Source of the DNA: Pseudoalteromonas prydzensis
Lineage (GTDB): Bacteria; Pseudomonadota; Gammaproteobacteria; Enterobacterales; Alteromonadaceae
DNA: 64,000 bases
Assembly: GCF_001661495.1 (NCBI RefSeq)
Contig: NZ_BDDT01000016.1
Location: forward strand, 1 to 64,000
Reading direction: 5' to 3'
The notes below the pieces were generated by a model. The model made no database searches, had not been told where the DNA came from, and saw only the letters and a program-made list of their open reading frames with translations. Positions 9,451 to 17,842 of the stretch are shown here, piece after piece. The translations under genes and the position numbers were made by a program. The first letter of the stretch is position 1; each line of letters starts with the position of its first letter.

Positions 9451-10194
9451 ATGAACGGTGAACAACTCGCCCTTAGTAAGCTGTTAAAGCTTGCTAAGGG
9501 CTACCACAGTGCTTTAAAAGTACCAGAAAAAGCAACAGATTGGCTCGATATACAATCGAGTTCATTGCTGGTTGCAAGGTTACACCAGTATTGGCAACAG
9601 CAATACCCCGCTGCTGGGCGTAGCTATTGGGCAATAAAAAGTTGGGGTATGCTGTATTGGCAACCGCTCTATTTAGCGGTCATCAGTGTACATGAACTCA
9701 CTATGAGTTTTTCTTTACAGCCTATGCAACAACACTACCAACAAGGCGTTATCGCAGGGTTGCAACTACCCACTATAAAAGCGCAGCACCATCACAGCCA
9801 GCAACAGGCAATAACAAATATGGCTGCCCACTTGAAATGCTATGTTGTTAAGTTACTCACAGATTTAAACCTCGTTGCGCGGCTTAATGAGCGTTTGGCC
9901 ATGTTCTTATTGGCTGACACACTATTGGCAATATTACTAATTCATGCACAGCGAAAGCCGCAGTTTAATATTCAAGAAATGGCTGCACACTGGTTGCAAG
10001 CTCTCGAGATCTCAGAGGCGGGAGAGTTTATTAGGCTTTCTACTTGCTCTGATTCATTAGCACTCACAAGGAAAACATGTTGTTTGCATTATCAAATAGG
10101 TAATGTTGCAAAGTGCGCTAATTGCCCAAAACAGCCTCAGCAACTTAAAGTTCAACGGATGCAACAGGAGTTAATTAACCTGAACTCTGGTTAA
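9451..10194 (+). CDS. FhuF-like [2Fe-2S] ferric-siderophore reductase
   Basis: 247 residues with a C-terminal CCLHYQIGNVAKCANC, exactly the C-C-x10-C-x2-C pattern that binds the [2Fe-2S] cluster in FhuF-type ferric-hydroxamate reductases. The rest of the chain is divergent, with a hydrophobic helix around residue 150 and the high Gln/His content common in this group. It starts 15 bp after the receptor gene and is probably co-transcribed, releasing iron from the imported siderophore in the cytoplasm. The last codons and the stop lie inside a MITE-like terminal repeat, so the native 3' end may have been replaced; the iron-sulfur motif is untouched. Confidence 0.85.
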   Translation: MNGEQLALSKLLKLAKGYHSALKVPEKATDWLDIQSSSLLVARLHQYWQQQYPAAGRSYWAIKSWGMLYWQPLYLAVISVHELTMSFSLQPMQQHYQQGVIAGLQLPTIKAQHHHSQQQAITNMAAHLKCYVVKLLTDLNLVARLNERLAMFLLADTLLAILLIHAQRKPQFNIQEMAAHWLQALEISEAGEFIRLSTCSDSLALTRKTCCLHYQIGNVAKCANCPKQPQQLKVQRMQQELINLNSG

Positions 10195-10374
10195 GAGATG
10201 TACTTATGTATTGATATTAAATAACAAATATATTTCTCAGTCTCCAGCCGGAGACTTTTAGTGATAACAAGGCGAATTTACGCGTCAATAGCTAGCCTAT
10301 TGCAAGTAAATTCAACGCAGTTAGCGTTAAAAGTAGCCGCTGGAGATAGATTTATTATCCAGAGTTCAGGTTAA
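10175..10374. mobile_element. MITE-like palindromic element, 200 bp
   Basis: The element starts with TTAACCTGAACTCTGG and ends with its exact complement CCAGAGTTCAGGTTAA. Internally it is also nearly self-complementary: TCTCCAGC (10241) pairs with GCTGGAGA (10339), and a central stem GAATTTAC...GTAAATTC encloses CAATAG/CTATTG. It has no coding capacity. A partial second copy is at 25660-25711, which shows it is a repeated element. A clear target duplication cannot be defined because the flanks are also TTAA/TTAG-like. A transposase in trans is assumed, not seen. Confidence 0.75.
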
Positions 10375-10399
10375 TTAGCATGCTGCAACTAAATAAAAA

Positions 10400-10434
10400 G
10401 CAAAAAGCGAGTATAAACTCGCTTTTCTATTTTA
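10400..10434. terminator. bidirectional terminator between reductase gene and glmU
   Basis: AAAAGCGAGT-ATAA-ACTCGCTTTT (10403-10426) forms a strong stem with a 4-nt loop. On the minus strand it is followed by TTTTTGCTTTTT, 26 nt after the glmU stop; on the plus strand by CTTTTCTATTTT. It can serve both convergent genes. Confidence 0.85.
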
Positions 10435-10451
10435 GGTAAACACTACTGCGC

Positions 10452-11810
10452 TTACTTTTTAACAGGCCGTTTCCAACCAGTTAAGTTGCGCTGTTTGGAA
10501 CGTGCGATGGCAAGTTGTTCATCTTCAACGGTGCTAGTGATCACAGAACCTGCACCAACGGTGGCTGTTGCACCAATATTCACAGGGGCAACCAGTGATG
10601 AGTTAGAACCTATAAAGGCATTATCACCTATGATGGTTTTAGACTTATTCACGCCATCGTAGTTACAAGTGATAGTACCGGCACCAATATTAACTTTTTC
10701 ACCAATTTCCGCATCGCCTAAGTAAGAAAGATGATTTGCTTTAGAGCCTTTGCCTAAACGGGTTTTTTTCATCTCAACAAAATTACCAATGTGCGAGTCT
10801 TCTTCCATAATCGCACCTGGGCGCAGGCGAGCATAAGGGCCTAACGTACACTTATCGGCTACGCTAGCATCCTCAATTAAGGTATTGGCTTTAATAATTA
10901 CGTTATCACCAATAGTACAATTTTTAAGTACACAGTTAGGGCCCACTTCAACGTTATTACCAAGGGTAACTTTACCTTCAAAAATAACGTTTACATCAAT
11001 TAGTACATCTTCACCGGTTGTCACTTCGCCGCGTACATCAATGCGAGCAGGATCAGCCAGTGTTGCACCGTTTAACATTAATTCTTCTGCTTGCCATGCT
11101 TGATAAGCACGCTCAAGGCCTGCAAGTTGTACGCGGTTATTTGCGCCCTCAACTTCCATTGGGTGATCTGGTTGTGCAGAGCTAATTTCAACGCCTTCGC
11201 TGTGCGCCATAGCAACGATGTCTGTTAAGTAATACTCACCTTGTGCGTTTTCGTTAGATAAGTTGCCTAACCAGCTTTTGAGTAATTTACCATTTACAGC
11301 CATGATGCCAGTGTTTACTTCGTTAATGAGTAACTGCTCTGCGCTGGCATCTTTTTGCTCAACAATACCGACCAGCTTGCCATCAACACGTAACATACGG
11401 CCGTAACCATTTGGGTTTGCTAAATTAACAGTAAGCACGGCTAAGCCATTTTTAGGTGTGGCAGCGAGTAAACGCTCAAGGGTTGATTGCTTTGTCAGTG
11501 GTACATCACCGTATAAAACCAATACAGTGTCTTCATCATTGATATGTGGGTTTGCTTGTGCCACTGCATGGCCAGTACCAAGCTGCTCAGCTTGAAGTAC
11601 CCAGTTTACATCGTTGTCAGCAAGTTGTTGTTGTAATAGTTCACCGCCATGACCAAAAACTAAGTTCGTCGATATAGCACCGAGTGCTTTAGCATTATCG
11701 ATAACATGTTGCACCATAGGTTTACCGGCAACTTTATGCAATACCTTAGGTAGAGCTGAACGCATGCGAGTACCTTTACCCGCAGCAAGAATCACTGTAG
11801 TCAGAGACAT
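10452..11810 (-). CDS. glmU: bifunctional UDP-GlcNAc pyrophosphorylase / GlcN-1-P acetyltransferase GlmU
   Basis: 452 residues, the normal length. The N-terminal uridylyltransferase domain begins with VILAAGKGTRMRS (nucleotide-binding signature), has VLYGDVPL and NEVNTGIMAV, and is followed from about residue 250 by a left-handed beta-helix of hexapeptide repeats (acetyltransferase) that includes LSYLGDAEIGEKVNIGAGTITCNYDG. It makes UDP-GlcNAc for peptidoglycan and LPS in the cytoplasm. A ribosome-binding AAGGAT lies about 9 nt before the ATG. Its place next to the atp operon is conserved in many gammaproteobacteria. Its own promoter in the upstream gap was not identified with confidence. Confidence 0.98.
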   Translation of the reverse strand: MSLTTVILAAGKGTRMRSALPKVLHKVAGKPMVQHVIDNAKALGAISTNLVFGHGGELLQQQLADNDVNWVLQAEQLGTGHAVAQANPHINDEDTVLVLYGDVPLTKQSTLERLLAATPKNGLAVLTVNLANPNGYGRMLRVDGKLVGIVEQKDASAEQLLINEVNTGIMAVNGKLLKSWLGNLSNENAQGEYYLTDIVAMAHSEGVEISSAQPDHPMEVEGANNRVQLAGLERAYQAWQAEELMLNGATLADPARIDVRGEVTTGEDVLIDVNVIFEGKVTLGNNVEVGPNCVLKNCTIGDNVIIKANTLIEDASVADKCTLGPYARLRPGAIMEEDSHIGNFVEMKKTRLGKGSKANHLSYLGDAEIGEKVNIGAGTITCNYDGVNKSKTIIGDNAFIGSNSSLVAPVNIGATATVGAGSVITSTVEDEQLAIARSKQRNLTGWKRPVKK

Positions 11811-12111
11811 TAAAACAATATCCTTCTTTCTTTGTTTTATTGAAATGAGTAAACGTGTATAAATTCAACCAAGATTACGCAAGTCACATCATGTGCACTT
11901 ACTCAGCAGCAATCTAGCAGTAGCCACTGAATCTAAGCTGAAATCATTCTTCGCTTTATTTGTGACTATTGTAACGAGGATTGGTGAAGGATATAAGTAA
12001 AAACAAGGCTAAATACCTCTTAAAGTAAATTAAATCAATTTACGTAGGGTTAATCAAAAAATGACAACGTAATCATATTAATAATTTTTACGGTACTCAT
12101 AAAACAAACAC
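11811..12111. other. glmU upstream intergenic region, no gene seen
   Basis: About 300 bp between glmU and the atp terminator. I see no reading frame of credible length, tRNA or repeat. A possible weak minus-strand -10 (TATACA, about 55 nt before the glmU ATG) lacks a good -35. The region must hold the glmU promoter. Confidence 0.4.
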
Positions 12112-12142
12112 AAAAAAGCCCACATAAAGTGGGCTTTTTAAA
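12112..12142 (-). terminator. terminator of the atp operon
   Basis: The stem AAAAAGCCCAC-ATAAA-GTGGGCTTTTT lies 13 nt after the atpC stop. Read on the minus strand it is a GC-rich hairpin followed by TTTTTTGTGTTT, a canonical intrinsic terminator. Confidence 0.9.
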
Positions 12143-12154
12143 AACCGGATAGGC

Positions 12155-12577
12155 TTACTTTTTACGTAATTGCTGAATAACGCGTAGCTGAGCGATTGCT
12201 TCAGCTAGTTGCATTGCTGCTTGATTATAATCAAACTCAGCAGAACCGCCTTTAGCCATTTGGGCTTCAGCGTCACGTTTAGCTTGTTCTGCAGCTTGCT
12301 CATCAAGGTCTTCACCACGAATTGCAGTATCTGCAAGTACGGTCACTATGTTCGGTTGAACTTCTAGTGTACCGCCAGCAATATAGATGAATTCTTCTTC
12401 ACCAAATTGCTTAACTAAACGTACCATACCAGGTTTAAGGGCAGTTAGTAGTGGAGCGTGACCAGCATTAACACCTAGTTCACCTTCACTACCACTTACT
12501 TGAATAGATTCAACTAAACCAGAAAATAAACTCTGCTCAGCGCTTACTACGTCAAGATGTACAGTCATAGCTGCCAT
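12155..12577 (-). CDS. atpC: F1Fo ATP synthase subunit epsilon
   Basis: 140 residues, the usual size. It begins MAAMTVHLDVVSAEQSLFSG and contains GSEGELGVNAGHAPLLTALKPG, the beta-barrel signature of epsilon; the C-terminal part is the helical hairpin (EAIAQLRVIQQLRKK) that can inhibit ATP hydrolysis. The subunit is part of the rotating F1 stalk. AGGAGG sits 5 nt before the ATG chosen; a second ATG three codons later would also be possible. It is last in the operon, 13 bp after atpD and just before a strong terminator. Confidence 0.98.
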   Translation of the reverse strand: MAAMTVHLDVVSAEQSLFSGLVESIQVSGSEGELGVNAGHAPLLTALKPGMVRLVKQFGEEEFIYIAGGTLEVQPNIVTVLADTAIRGEDLDEQAAEQAKRDAEAQMAKGGSAEFDYNQAAMQLAEAIAQLRVIQQLRKK

Positions 12578-12590
12578 ACTACCCTCCTAA

Positions 12591-13976
12591 TTACATGCTT
12601 TTGGCTTTTTCTTGAGCTTCTTCGATAGAGCCAACCATGTAGAACGCTTGCTCTGGCATATCATCAAATTCACCATTTAAGATGCCTTTGAAGCCAGCAA
12701 TTGTGTCTTTAAGTGACACGTATTTACCCGGCGCTCCTGTGAATACCTCTGCCACGAAGAATGGCTGAGATAGGAAACGTTGGATTTTACGTGCACGAGA
12801 TACAAGTTGCTTATCTTCGTCAGAAAGCTCGTCCATACCTAGGATTGCAATGATGTCTTTAAGTTCTTTATAACGCTGAAGAACTGTTTGAACGCCACGT
12901 GCTGTATCGTAGTGCTCTTGACCAATTACTAATGGATCAAGTTGACGTGAAGATGAATCAAGTGGGTCTACCGCTGGGTAGATACCAAGTGATGCGATAT
13001 CACGTGAAAGTACTACTGTTGCATCTAAGTGAGCAAAGGTAGTTGCTGGAGATGGATCCGTTAAATCATCCGCAGGTACGTATACCGCTTGGATTGAAGT
13101 AATTGAACCAGTCTTCGTTGAAGCGATACGCTCTTGTAGTACACCCATTTCTTCAGCTAGTGTAGGTTGGTAACCTACCGCTGATGGCATACGACCAAGT
13201 AGTGCAGATACTTCTGTACCAGCAAGCGTGTAACGGTAGATGTTATCTACGAAGAAAAGTACATCGCGACCTTCGTCACGGAACTTTTCAGCCATAGTAA
13301 GACCAGTTAACGCTACGCGTAAACGGTTACCTGGAGGCTCGTTCATCTGACCGTATACAAGCGATACTTTATCAAGTACGTTTGAATCGTTCATTTCATG
13401 GTAGAAATCGTTACCCTCACGAGTACGCTCACCAACACCTGCGAATACTGAGTAGCCGCTGTGCTCGATTGCGATGTTACGGATAAGTTCCATCATGTTT
13501 ACGGTTTTACCAACACCGGCACCACCGAATAAACCAACTTTACCACCTTTAGCAAATGGACATACAAGGTCGATTACCTTGATACCAGTTTCTAAAAGTT
13601 CTACTGAACTTGATTGCTCTTCGTAAGTAGGCGCTGCACGGTGAATAGACATACGGTCTTCTTCGCCGATTGGGCCAGCTTCATCGATTGGCTCACCAAG
13701 TACGTTCATGATACGACCAAGTGTTGCTTTACCAACTGGAACTTGAATCGCTTCACCTGTGTTTGATACTAATGCACCACGACGTAAACCGTCTGTAGTA
13801 CCTAGTGCGATAGTACGTACCACACCGCCACCTAGCTGTTGTTGAACTTCTAGAGTCAAACCAGCTAAATCGCCATCTGTTACTTTTAGCGCGTCATATA
13901 CGGCTGGCACGTTGTCTTGTGAAAACTCAATATCCACAACGGCACCGATAATTTGGACGACCTTACCTAAACTCAT
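12591..13976 (-). CDS. atpD: F1Fo ATP synthase subunit beta
   Basis: 461 residues. The catalytic nucleotide-binding subunit of F1, with the P-loop GGAGVGKTVNMMELIRNIA near residue 150, GERTREGNDFYHEM, and the conserved DELSDEDK segment that contacts the gamma stalk (DELSEED in E. coli). Full length and highly conserved. It lies between atpG and atpC in the standard order, with a 33-bp spacer from atpG. Confidence 0.99.
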   Translation of the reverse strand: MSLGKVVQIIGAVVDIEFSQDNVPAVYDALKVTDGDLAGLTLEVQQQLGGGVVRTIALGTTDGLRRGALVSNTGEAIQVPVGKATLGRIMNVLGEPIDEAGPIGEEDRMSIHRAAPTYEEQSSSVELLETGIKVIDLVCPFAKGGKVGLFGGAGVGKTVNMMELIRNIAIEHSGYSVFAGVGERTREGNDFYHEMNDSNVLDKVSLVYGQMNEPPGNRLRVALTGLTMAEKFRDEGRDVLFFVDNIYRYTLAGTEVSALLGRMPSAVGYQPTLAEEMGVLQERIASTKTGSITSIQAVYVPADDLTDPSPATTFAHLDATVVLSRDIASLGIYPAVDPLDSSSRQLDPLVIGQEHYDTARGVQTVLQRYKELKDIIAILGMDELSDEDKQLVSRARKIQRFLSQPFFVAEVFTGAPGKYVSLKDTIAGFKGILNGEFDDMPEQAFYMVGSIEEAQEKAKSM

Positions 13977-14009
13977 GTCTATTCCTCTCGTTAATCTTTG
14001 CCAGAAGCA

Positions 14010-14870
14010 TTAAACTGCGGCTGAGCCAGAAACAATCTCACTAATTTCTTGTGTGATTGCCGCTTGACGGGCCTTGTTATAAACAAGCTGTAACTCATCC
14101 ATAAGGTCGCCAGCGTTATCAGTTGCAGCTTTCATTGCAACCATACGGGCGGCCTGTTCAGAGGCAGCGTTTTCAACTACACCTTGGTATACTTGAGACT
14201 CAATGAAACGCACTAACAAAGACTCTAAAATAGCCTCTGGGTTTGGTTCATATAAGTAATCCCATGTGTAAGCAGATACTTCTTTTTCAGCTTTTGGCAA
14301 AGGGAGTAACTGATCTATCATTGGCTCTTGCTTCATGGTATTAACGAAGTTGTTATATACCAAGAATAAACGGTCAATTTTGCCTTCAGAGAATGCATCT
14401 AGCATTATTTTTACAGGACCAATAATGTCTTGTACTGAAGGTTTATCTCCTAAACCCGCTTTTTTAGCGAGTAGTTGACCACCAAAACGTTGGAAGAAAC
14501 CAGCAGCTTTGCTGCCCAAAGTTGCAAACTCAGCGTTTACACCTTTTTCTTTCCACGCTTTAACATCTAGTGCAACTTTTTTAAACTCGTTAGAGTTTAA
14601 ACCGCCACACAGACCACGGTCAGTAGAGATAACAATATAACCAACTCGTTTTACTTCACGTTCTTCTAAGAACGGGTGAGTAAAATCAAGATTTGCTTGA
14701 GCAACACGACCAATCACTTTACGTAATTTGTCAGCGTATGGACGGCTTGAAGCCACTCGTTCTTGCGCCTTTTTCATTTTAGACGCAGCAACCATTTCCA
14801 TTGCGCTGGTGATCTTTTGAGTATTTTTAATACTGCCGATCTTGCTTTTAATCTCTTTTCCGCTGGCCAT
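14010..14870 (-). CDS. atpG: F1Fo ATP synthase subunit gamma
   Basis: 286 residues. The central rotor shaft: N-terminal KEIKSKIGSIKNTQKITSAMEMVAASK-type helix and the C-terminal helix ending AAITQEISEIVSGSAAV are both intact, as is STDRGLCGGLN. It couples Fo rotation to catalysis in the alpha3beta3 head. Operon position between atpA and atpD is standard. Confidence 0.98.
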   Translation of the reverse strand: MASGKEIKSKIGSIKNTQKITSAMEMVAASKMKKAQERVASSRPYADKLRKVIGRVAQANLDFTHPFLEEREVKRVGYIVISTDRGLCGGLNSNEFKKVALDVKAWKEKGVNAEFATLGSKAAGFFQRFGGQLLAKKAGLGDKPSVQDIIGPVKIMLDAFSEGKIDRLFLVYNNFVNTMKQEPMIDQLLPLPKAEKEVSAYTWDYLYEPNPEAILESLLVRFIESQVYQGVVENAASEQAARMVAMKAATDNAGDLMDELQLVYNKARQAAITQEISEIVSGSAAV

Positions 14871-14930
14871 GACTCTCTCTCCGAATCAAGGTGTGCTTTA
14901 GCAAACTAAAGCGCACCATTAATAACTAAA

Positions 14931-16472
14931 TTACCAAGTTTGCGTAGACTTGAACTTCTCTAGAAGTTCTTTAAGTTGCGCTTCGATCTCGGCGTTGTAG
15001 TTACCAGTTTCATTGATTTGAGCCACAAGCTCTGCGTATGTGCTGTTTGCATAAGAAAGTAAAGCTGCTTCAAAATCCATGATTTTAGGGATTTCGATAT
15101 CTTTCAGATAACCTTTCTCAGCTGCAAATAACGACAAAGACATTTCAGCAACAGACATTGGCGCGTACTGTTTCTGCTTCATTAGCTCTGTTACACGCTC
15201 ACCATGCTCAAGTTGAGCACGTGTTGCATCATCAAGGTCAGACGCGAACTGCGAGAACGCAGCTAATTCACGGTACTGAGCTAGGGCTAGACGGATACCG
15301 CCACCTAGTTTCTTAACGATTTTAGTTTGTGCAGCACCACCAACACGCGATACCGAGATACCAGCATTTACTGCCGGACGGATACCTGAGTTGAATAAGT
15401 CAGTTTCTAAGAAGATCTGACCATCGGTGATAGAGATAACGTTAGTCGGTACGAACGCAGAAACGTCGCCGCCTTGAGTTTCAATGATTGGCAATGCCGT
15501 CAATGAACCTGTTTTACCTTTCACTTCACCATTGGTGAACTTTTCAACGTACTCAGCGTTTACACGCGATGCACGCTCAAGAAGACGAGAGTGAAGATAG
15601 AATACGTCACCTGGGTATGCTTCACGACCTGGTGGACGCTTAAGTAGCAATGAGATTTGACGATAAGCAACAGCTTGCTTAGATAAATCATCATATACGA
15701 TTAATGCGTTTTCACCACGGTCACGGAAGTATTCACCCATAGTACAGCCCGAGAACGGAGCTAAGTACTGAAGTGCCGCAGACTCAGAAGCAGATGCAAC
15801 AACTACGATTGTATTTGCAAGTGCACCGTGCTCTTCTAATTTACGTACTACGTTAGCAATAGTAGAGGCTTTTTGACCAACCGCAACATACACACACTTA
15901 ACGCCTGTGTTTTTCTGGTTGATGATTGCATCGATTGCTAGTGCAGTTTTACCTGTTTGACGGTCACCGATAACAAGTTCACGTTGACCACGACCAACTG
16001 GGATCATAGCGTCGATAGATTTATAACCAGTTTGTACTGGCTCATCTACTGATTTACGCTCGATTACACCTGGTGCAATTTTTTCTACAGGTTCAAAACC
16101 GTCGTTATCTAAAGCGCCTTTACCATCGATAGGTGCACCTAGTGTGTTTACAACACGACCAAGTAGACCAGCACCAACAGGAACCTCTAGGATACGACCA
16201 GTTGTATAAACTTTTACGCCTTCAGTAAGGTCAGCGTATGGACCCATTACTACTGCACCAATTGAGTCACGCTCAAGGTTTAGTGCGATAGCATAACGGT
16301 TGCCAGGAAGCTCAATCATTTCACCTTGCATACAGTCAGCTAGACCGTGAATGCGGATGATACCGTCTGTAACAGATACGATAGTACCTTCGTTACGAGC
16401 TTCACTTACAACTTCGAACTGCTCAATACGTTGTTTGATCAGATCTGAAATTTCAGTGGAATTAAGTTGCAT
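14931..16472 (-). CDS. atpA: F1Fo ATP synthase subunit alpha
   Basis: 513 residues, the same length as E. coli AtpA. N terminus MQLNSTEISDLIKQRI, regulatory nucleotide-site P-loop GDRQTGKTALAIDAI near residue 169, and the arginine-finger region SGIRPAVNAGISVSRVGG are present. It forms the F1 head with beta. It starts 14 bp after the atpH stop. Confidence 0.99.
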   Translation of the reverse strand: MQLNSTEISDLIKQRIEQFEVVSEARNEGTIVSVTDGIIRIHGLADCMQGEMIELPGNRYAIALNLERDSIGAVVMGPYADLTEGVKVYTTGRILEVPVGAGLLGRVVNTLGAPIDGKGALDNDGFEPVEKIAPGVIERKSVDEPVQTGYKSIDAMIPVGRGQRELVIGDRQTGKTALAIDAIINQKNTGVKCVYVAVGQKASTIANVVRKLEEHGALANTIVVVASASESAALQYLAPFSGCTMGEYFRDRGENALIVYDDLSKQAVAYRQISLLLKRPPGREAYPGDVFYLHSRLLERASRVNAEYVEKFTNGEVKGKTGSLTALPIIETQGGDVSAFVPTNVISITDGQIFLETDLFNSGIRPAVNAGISVSRVGGAAQTKIVKKLGGGIRLALAQYRELAAFSQFASDLDDATRAQLEHGERVTELMKQKQYAPMSVAEMSLSLFAAEKGYLKDIEIPKIMDFEAALLSYANSTYAELVAQINETGNYNAEIEAQLKELLEKFKSTQTW

Positions 16473-16486
16473 GCTCTTTTTCCCAA

Positions 16487-17020
16487 TTACGATTGTAGTG
16501 TTGTGGCTAAGCGGTTTAATTTACCGCGTATTGAGCCGTCGATTACAGTGTCACCAGACTTAATGATAAGCCCACCAACCACTGCTGCGTCTTCACTACA
16601 ATTCAGCTTAACTTTGCGTGCGAAACGTTTTTCAAGTGCCGCTACCAATGTTTCCTGCTGCGCAGCAGCAAGAGGAGTTGCCGAAATCACGTCTACTTCG
16701 ATTTCTTTATCGTATTCTGCTTTAAACTTAGCAAATAACTCTGCAACTGCAGGTAGGGCTATCAAACGTCCATTTTCAGCCATCACCTTAACTAGGTTCT
16801 GACCTTGTTCGTTGAGCTGCTCAGCACAAATTTTAATAAATAACTCAGCTTGTGCTTTAGCAGTAGGCATACCAGCTAAAACGCTTGATGCTTGTTCGTT
16901 GCTGGCTACTTGGCCAGCAAAGAACAACATATCGTTCCAGCTTTCAATGGTGCCTTTTTCAACGGCAAGTTCAAAAGCCGCTTTAGCGTATGGGCGAGCG
17001 ATAGTAGTCAATTCAGACAT
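16487..17020 (-). CDS. atpH: F1Fo ATP synthase subunit delta
   Basis: 177 residues from the chosen start, exactly the E. coli length, beginning MSELTTIARPYAKAAFELAV. An ATG six bases earlier (17026) is only 2 nt from AGGAGG, whereas this ATG has an 8-nt spacing, so the second is preferred. The C-terminal GDTVIDGSIRGKLNRLATTLQS motif is intact. Delta links F1 to the b-subunit stator. Confidence 0.97.
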   Translation of the reverse strand: MSELTTIARPYAKAAFELAVEKGTIESWNDMLFFAGQVASNEQASSVLAGMPTAKAQAELFIKICAEQLNEQGQNLVKVMAENGRLIALPAVAELFAKFKAEYDKEIEVDVISATPLAAAQQETLVAALEKRFARKVKLNCSEDAAVVGGLIIKSGDTVIDGSIRGKLNRLATTLQS

Positions 17021-17036
17021 GCTCATACCCTCCTAA

Positions 17037-17507
17037 TTACAGCTCAGCGACAAGTTTTTCAACGATGTCACTATGTGCGGCTTGATTGATTTCGCGCTCT
17101 AAAATACGTTCAGCACCAACCACTGCCAGAGTAGCTACTTGTTTACGTAGTTCTTCTGTTACGCGGTTGCGCTCTGATTCGATTTCAGAATGCCCTTGAG
17201 CAATAATTTTTTCACGCTCTTGCTGACCACGAACTGTTTCTTCGTCAACAATTAGCACGGCACGCTTTTTAGCTTGATCAATGATATCAGCCGCTTGAGC
17301 TTTTGCATCTTTAAGCTGTTCAGCAGCTTTCTTTTGCGCAAGTTCTAAGTCTTTTTCGGCTCTATCAGAGGCAGCTAAACCATCTTCGATTTTCTTCTGG
17401 CGAGCTTCAATTGCACCGTTTAGTGGTGGCCATACGAATTTCATACAAAAAAGTACGAACACCGTAAATGCAATTAGTTCACCGATAAGAGTGGCGTTTA
17501 AGTTCAC
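17037..17507 (-). CDS. atpF: F1Fo ATP synthase subunit b
   Basis: 156 residues: one N-terminal membrane helix (LIGELIAFTVFVLFCMKFVWPPL) followed by a long charged coiled coil rich in Ala, Glu and Lys, ending with the delta-binding tail. A dimer of this protein forms the peripheral stator. Same length as E. coli b. It sits 16 bp before atpH in the operon. Confidence 0.98.
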   Translation of the reverse strand: MNLNATLIGELIAFTVFVLFCMKFVWPPLNGAIEARQKKIEDGLAASDRAEKDLELAQKKAAEQLKDAKAQAADIIDQAKKRAVLIVDEETVRGQQEREKIIAQGHSEIESERNRVTEELRKQVATLAVVGAERILEREINQAAHSDIVEKLVAEL

Positions 17508-17548
17508 GACCGCTCCTCCTTAAATAGTAAGCTGTTCAAAAAATAAAA

Positions 17549-17782
17549 TTAAAGTACGAACAAGATTACCATCGCGATACCAACACCGATCATTGCAACA
17601 GCATCGATTAGACCAGCAAGGATGAACATCTTAACTTGTAGTGAAGGTGCAAGCTCAGGTTGACGCGCACATGCTTCAAGGAATTTACCACCCATGTTAC
17701 CGAAGCCGATTGCAGTACCGATAGCACCAAAACCGATAAGTAAAGCAACTGCGATATACTTAAGACCTAATACTAGTTCCAT
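17549..17782 (-). CDS. atpE: F1Fo ATP synthase subunit c
   Basis: 77 residues from the chosen ATG (MELVLGLKYIAVALL), two membrane helices joined by the polar loop ARQPEL. The ion-binding acid is Asp in LIDAVAMIGVG; the Gln/Glu/Ser ligands of sodium-type c rings are not seen, so a proton-driven enzyme is inferred. GGAG lies 6 nt before this ATG; an upstream in-frame TTG (17794) lies within that site and is rejected. It builds the rotating c ring. Confidence 0.97.
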   Translation of the reverse strand: MELVLGLKYIAVALLIGFGAIGTAIGFGNMGGKFLEACARQPELAPSLQVKMFILAGLIDAVAMIGVGIAMVILFVL

Positions 17783-17842
17783 TTTTTTCTCCAAAGTTTC
17801 AATTGTAAATTAAAGTTAAAAGTAAATTTGTAAAGCTATAAA

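Noticed and set aside
12995..13012. A TTTCACGTGA core resembling parS (TGTTTCACGTGAAACA).
   Set aside because: Only about 11 of 16 positions fit, it lies in a conserved coding stretch of atpD (SRDIASLG), and the outer bases that ParB needs do not match.
17783..17794. TTG start adding four residues to subunit c of the ATP synthase.
   Set aside because: The TTG overlaps the GGAG site serving the ATG, and the ATG start gives the length expected for subunit c.
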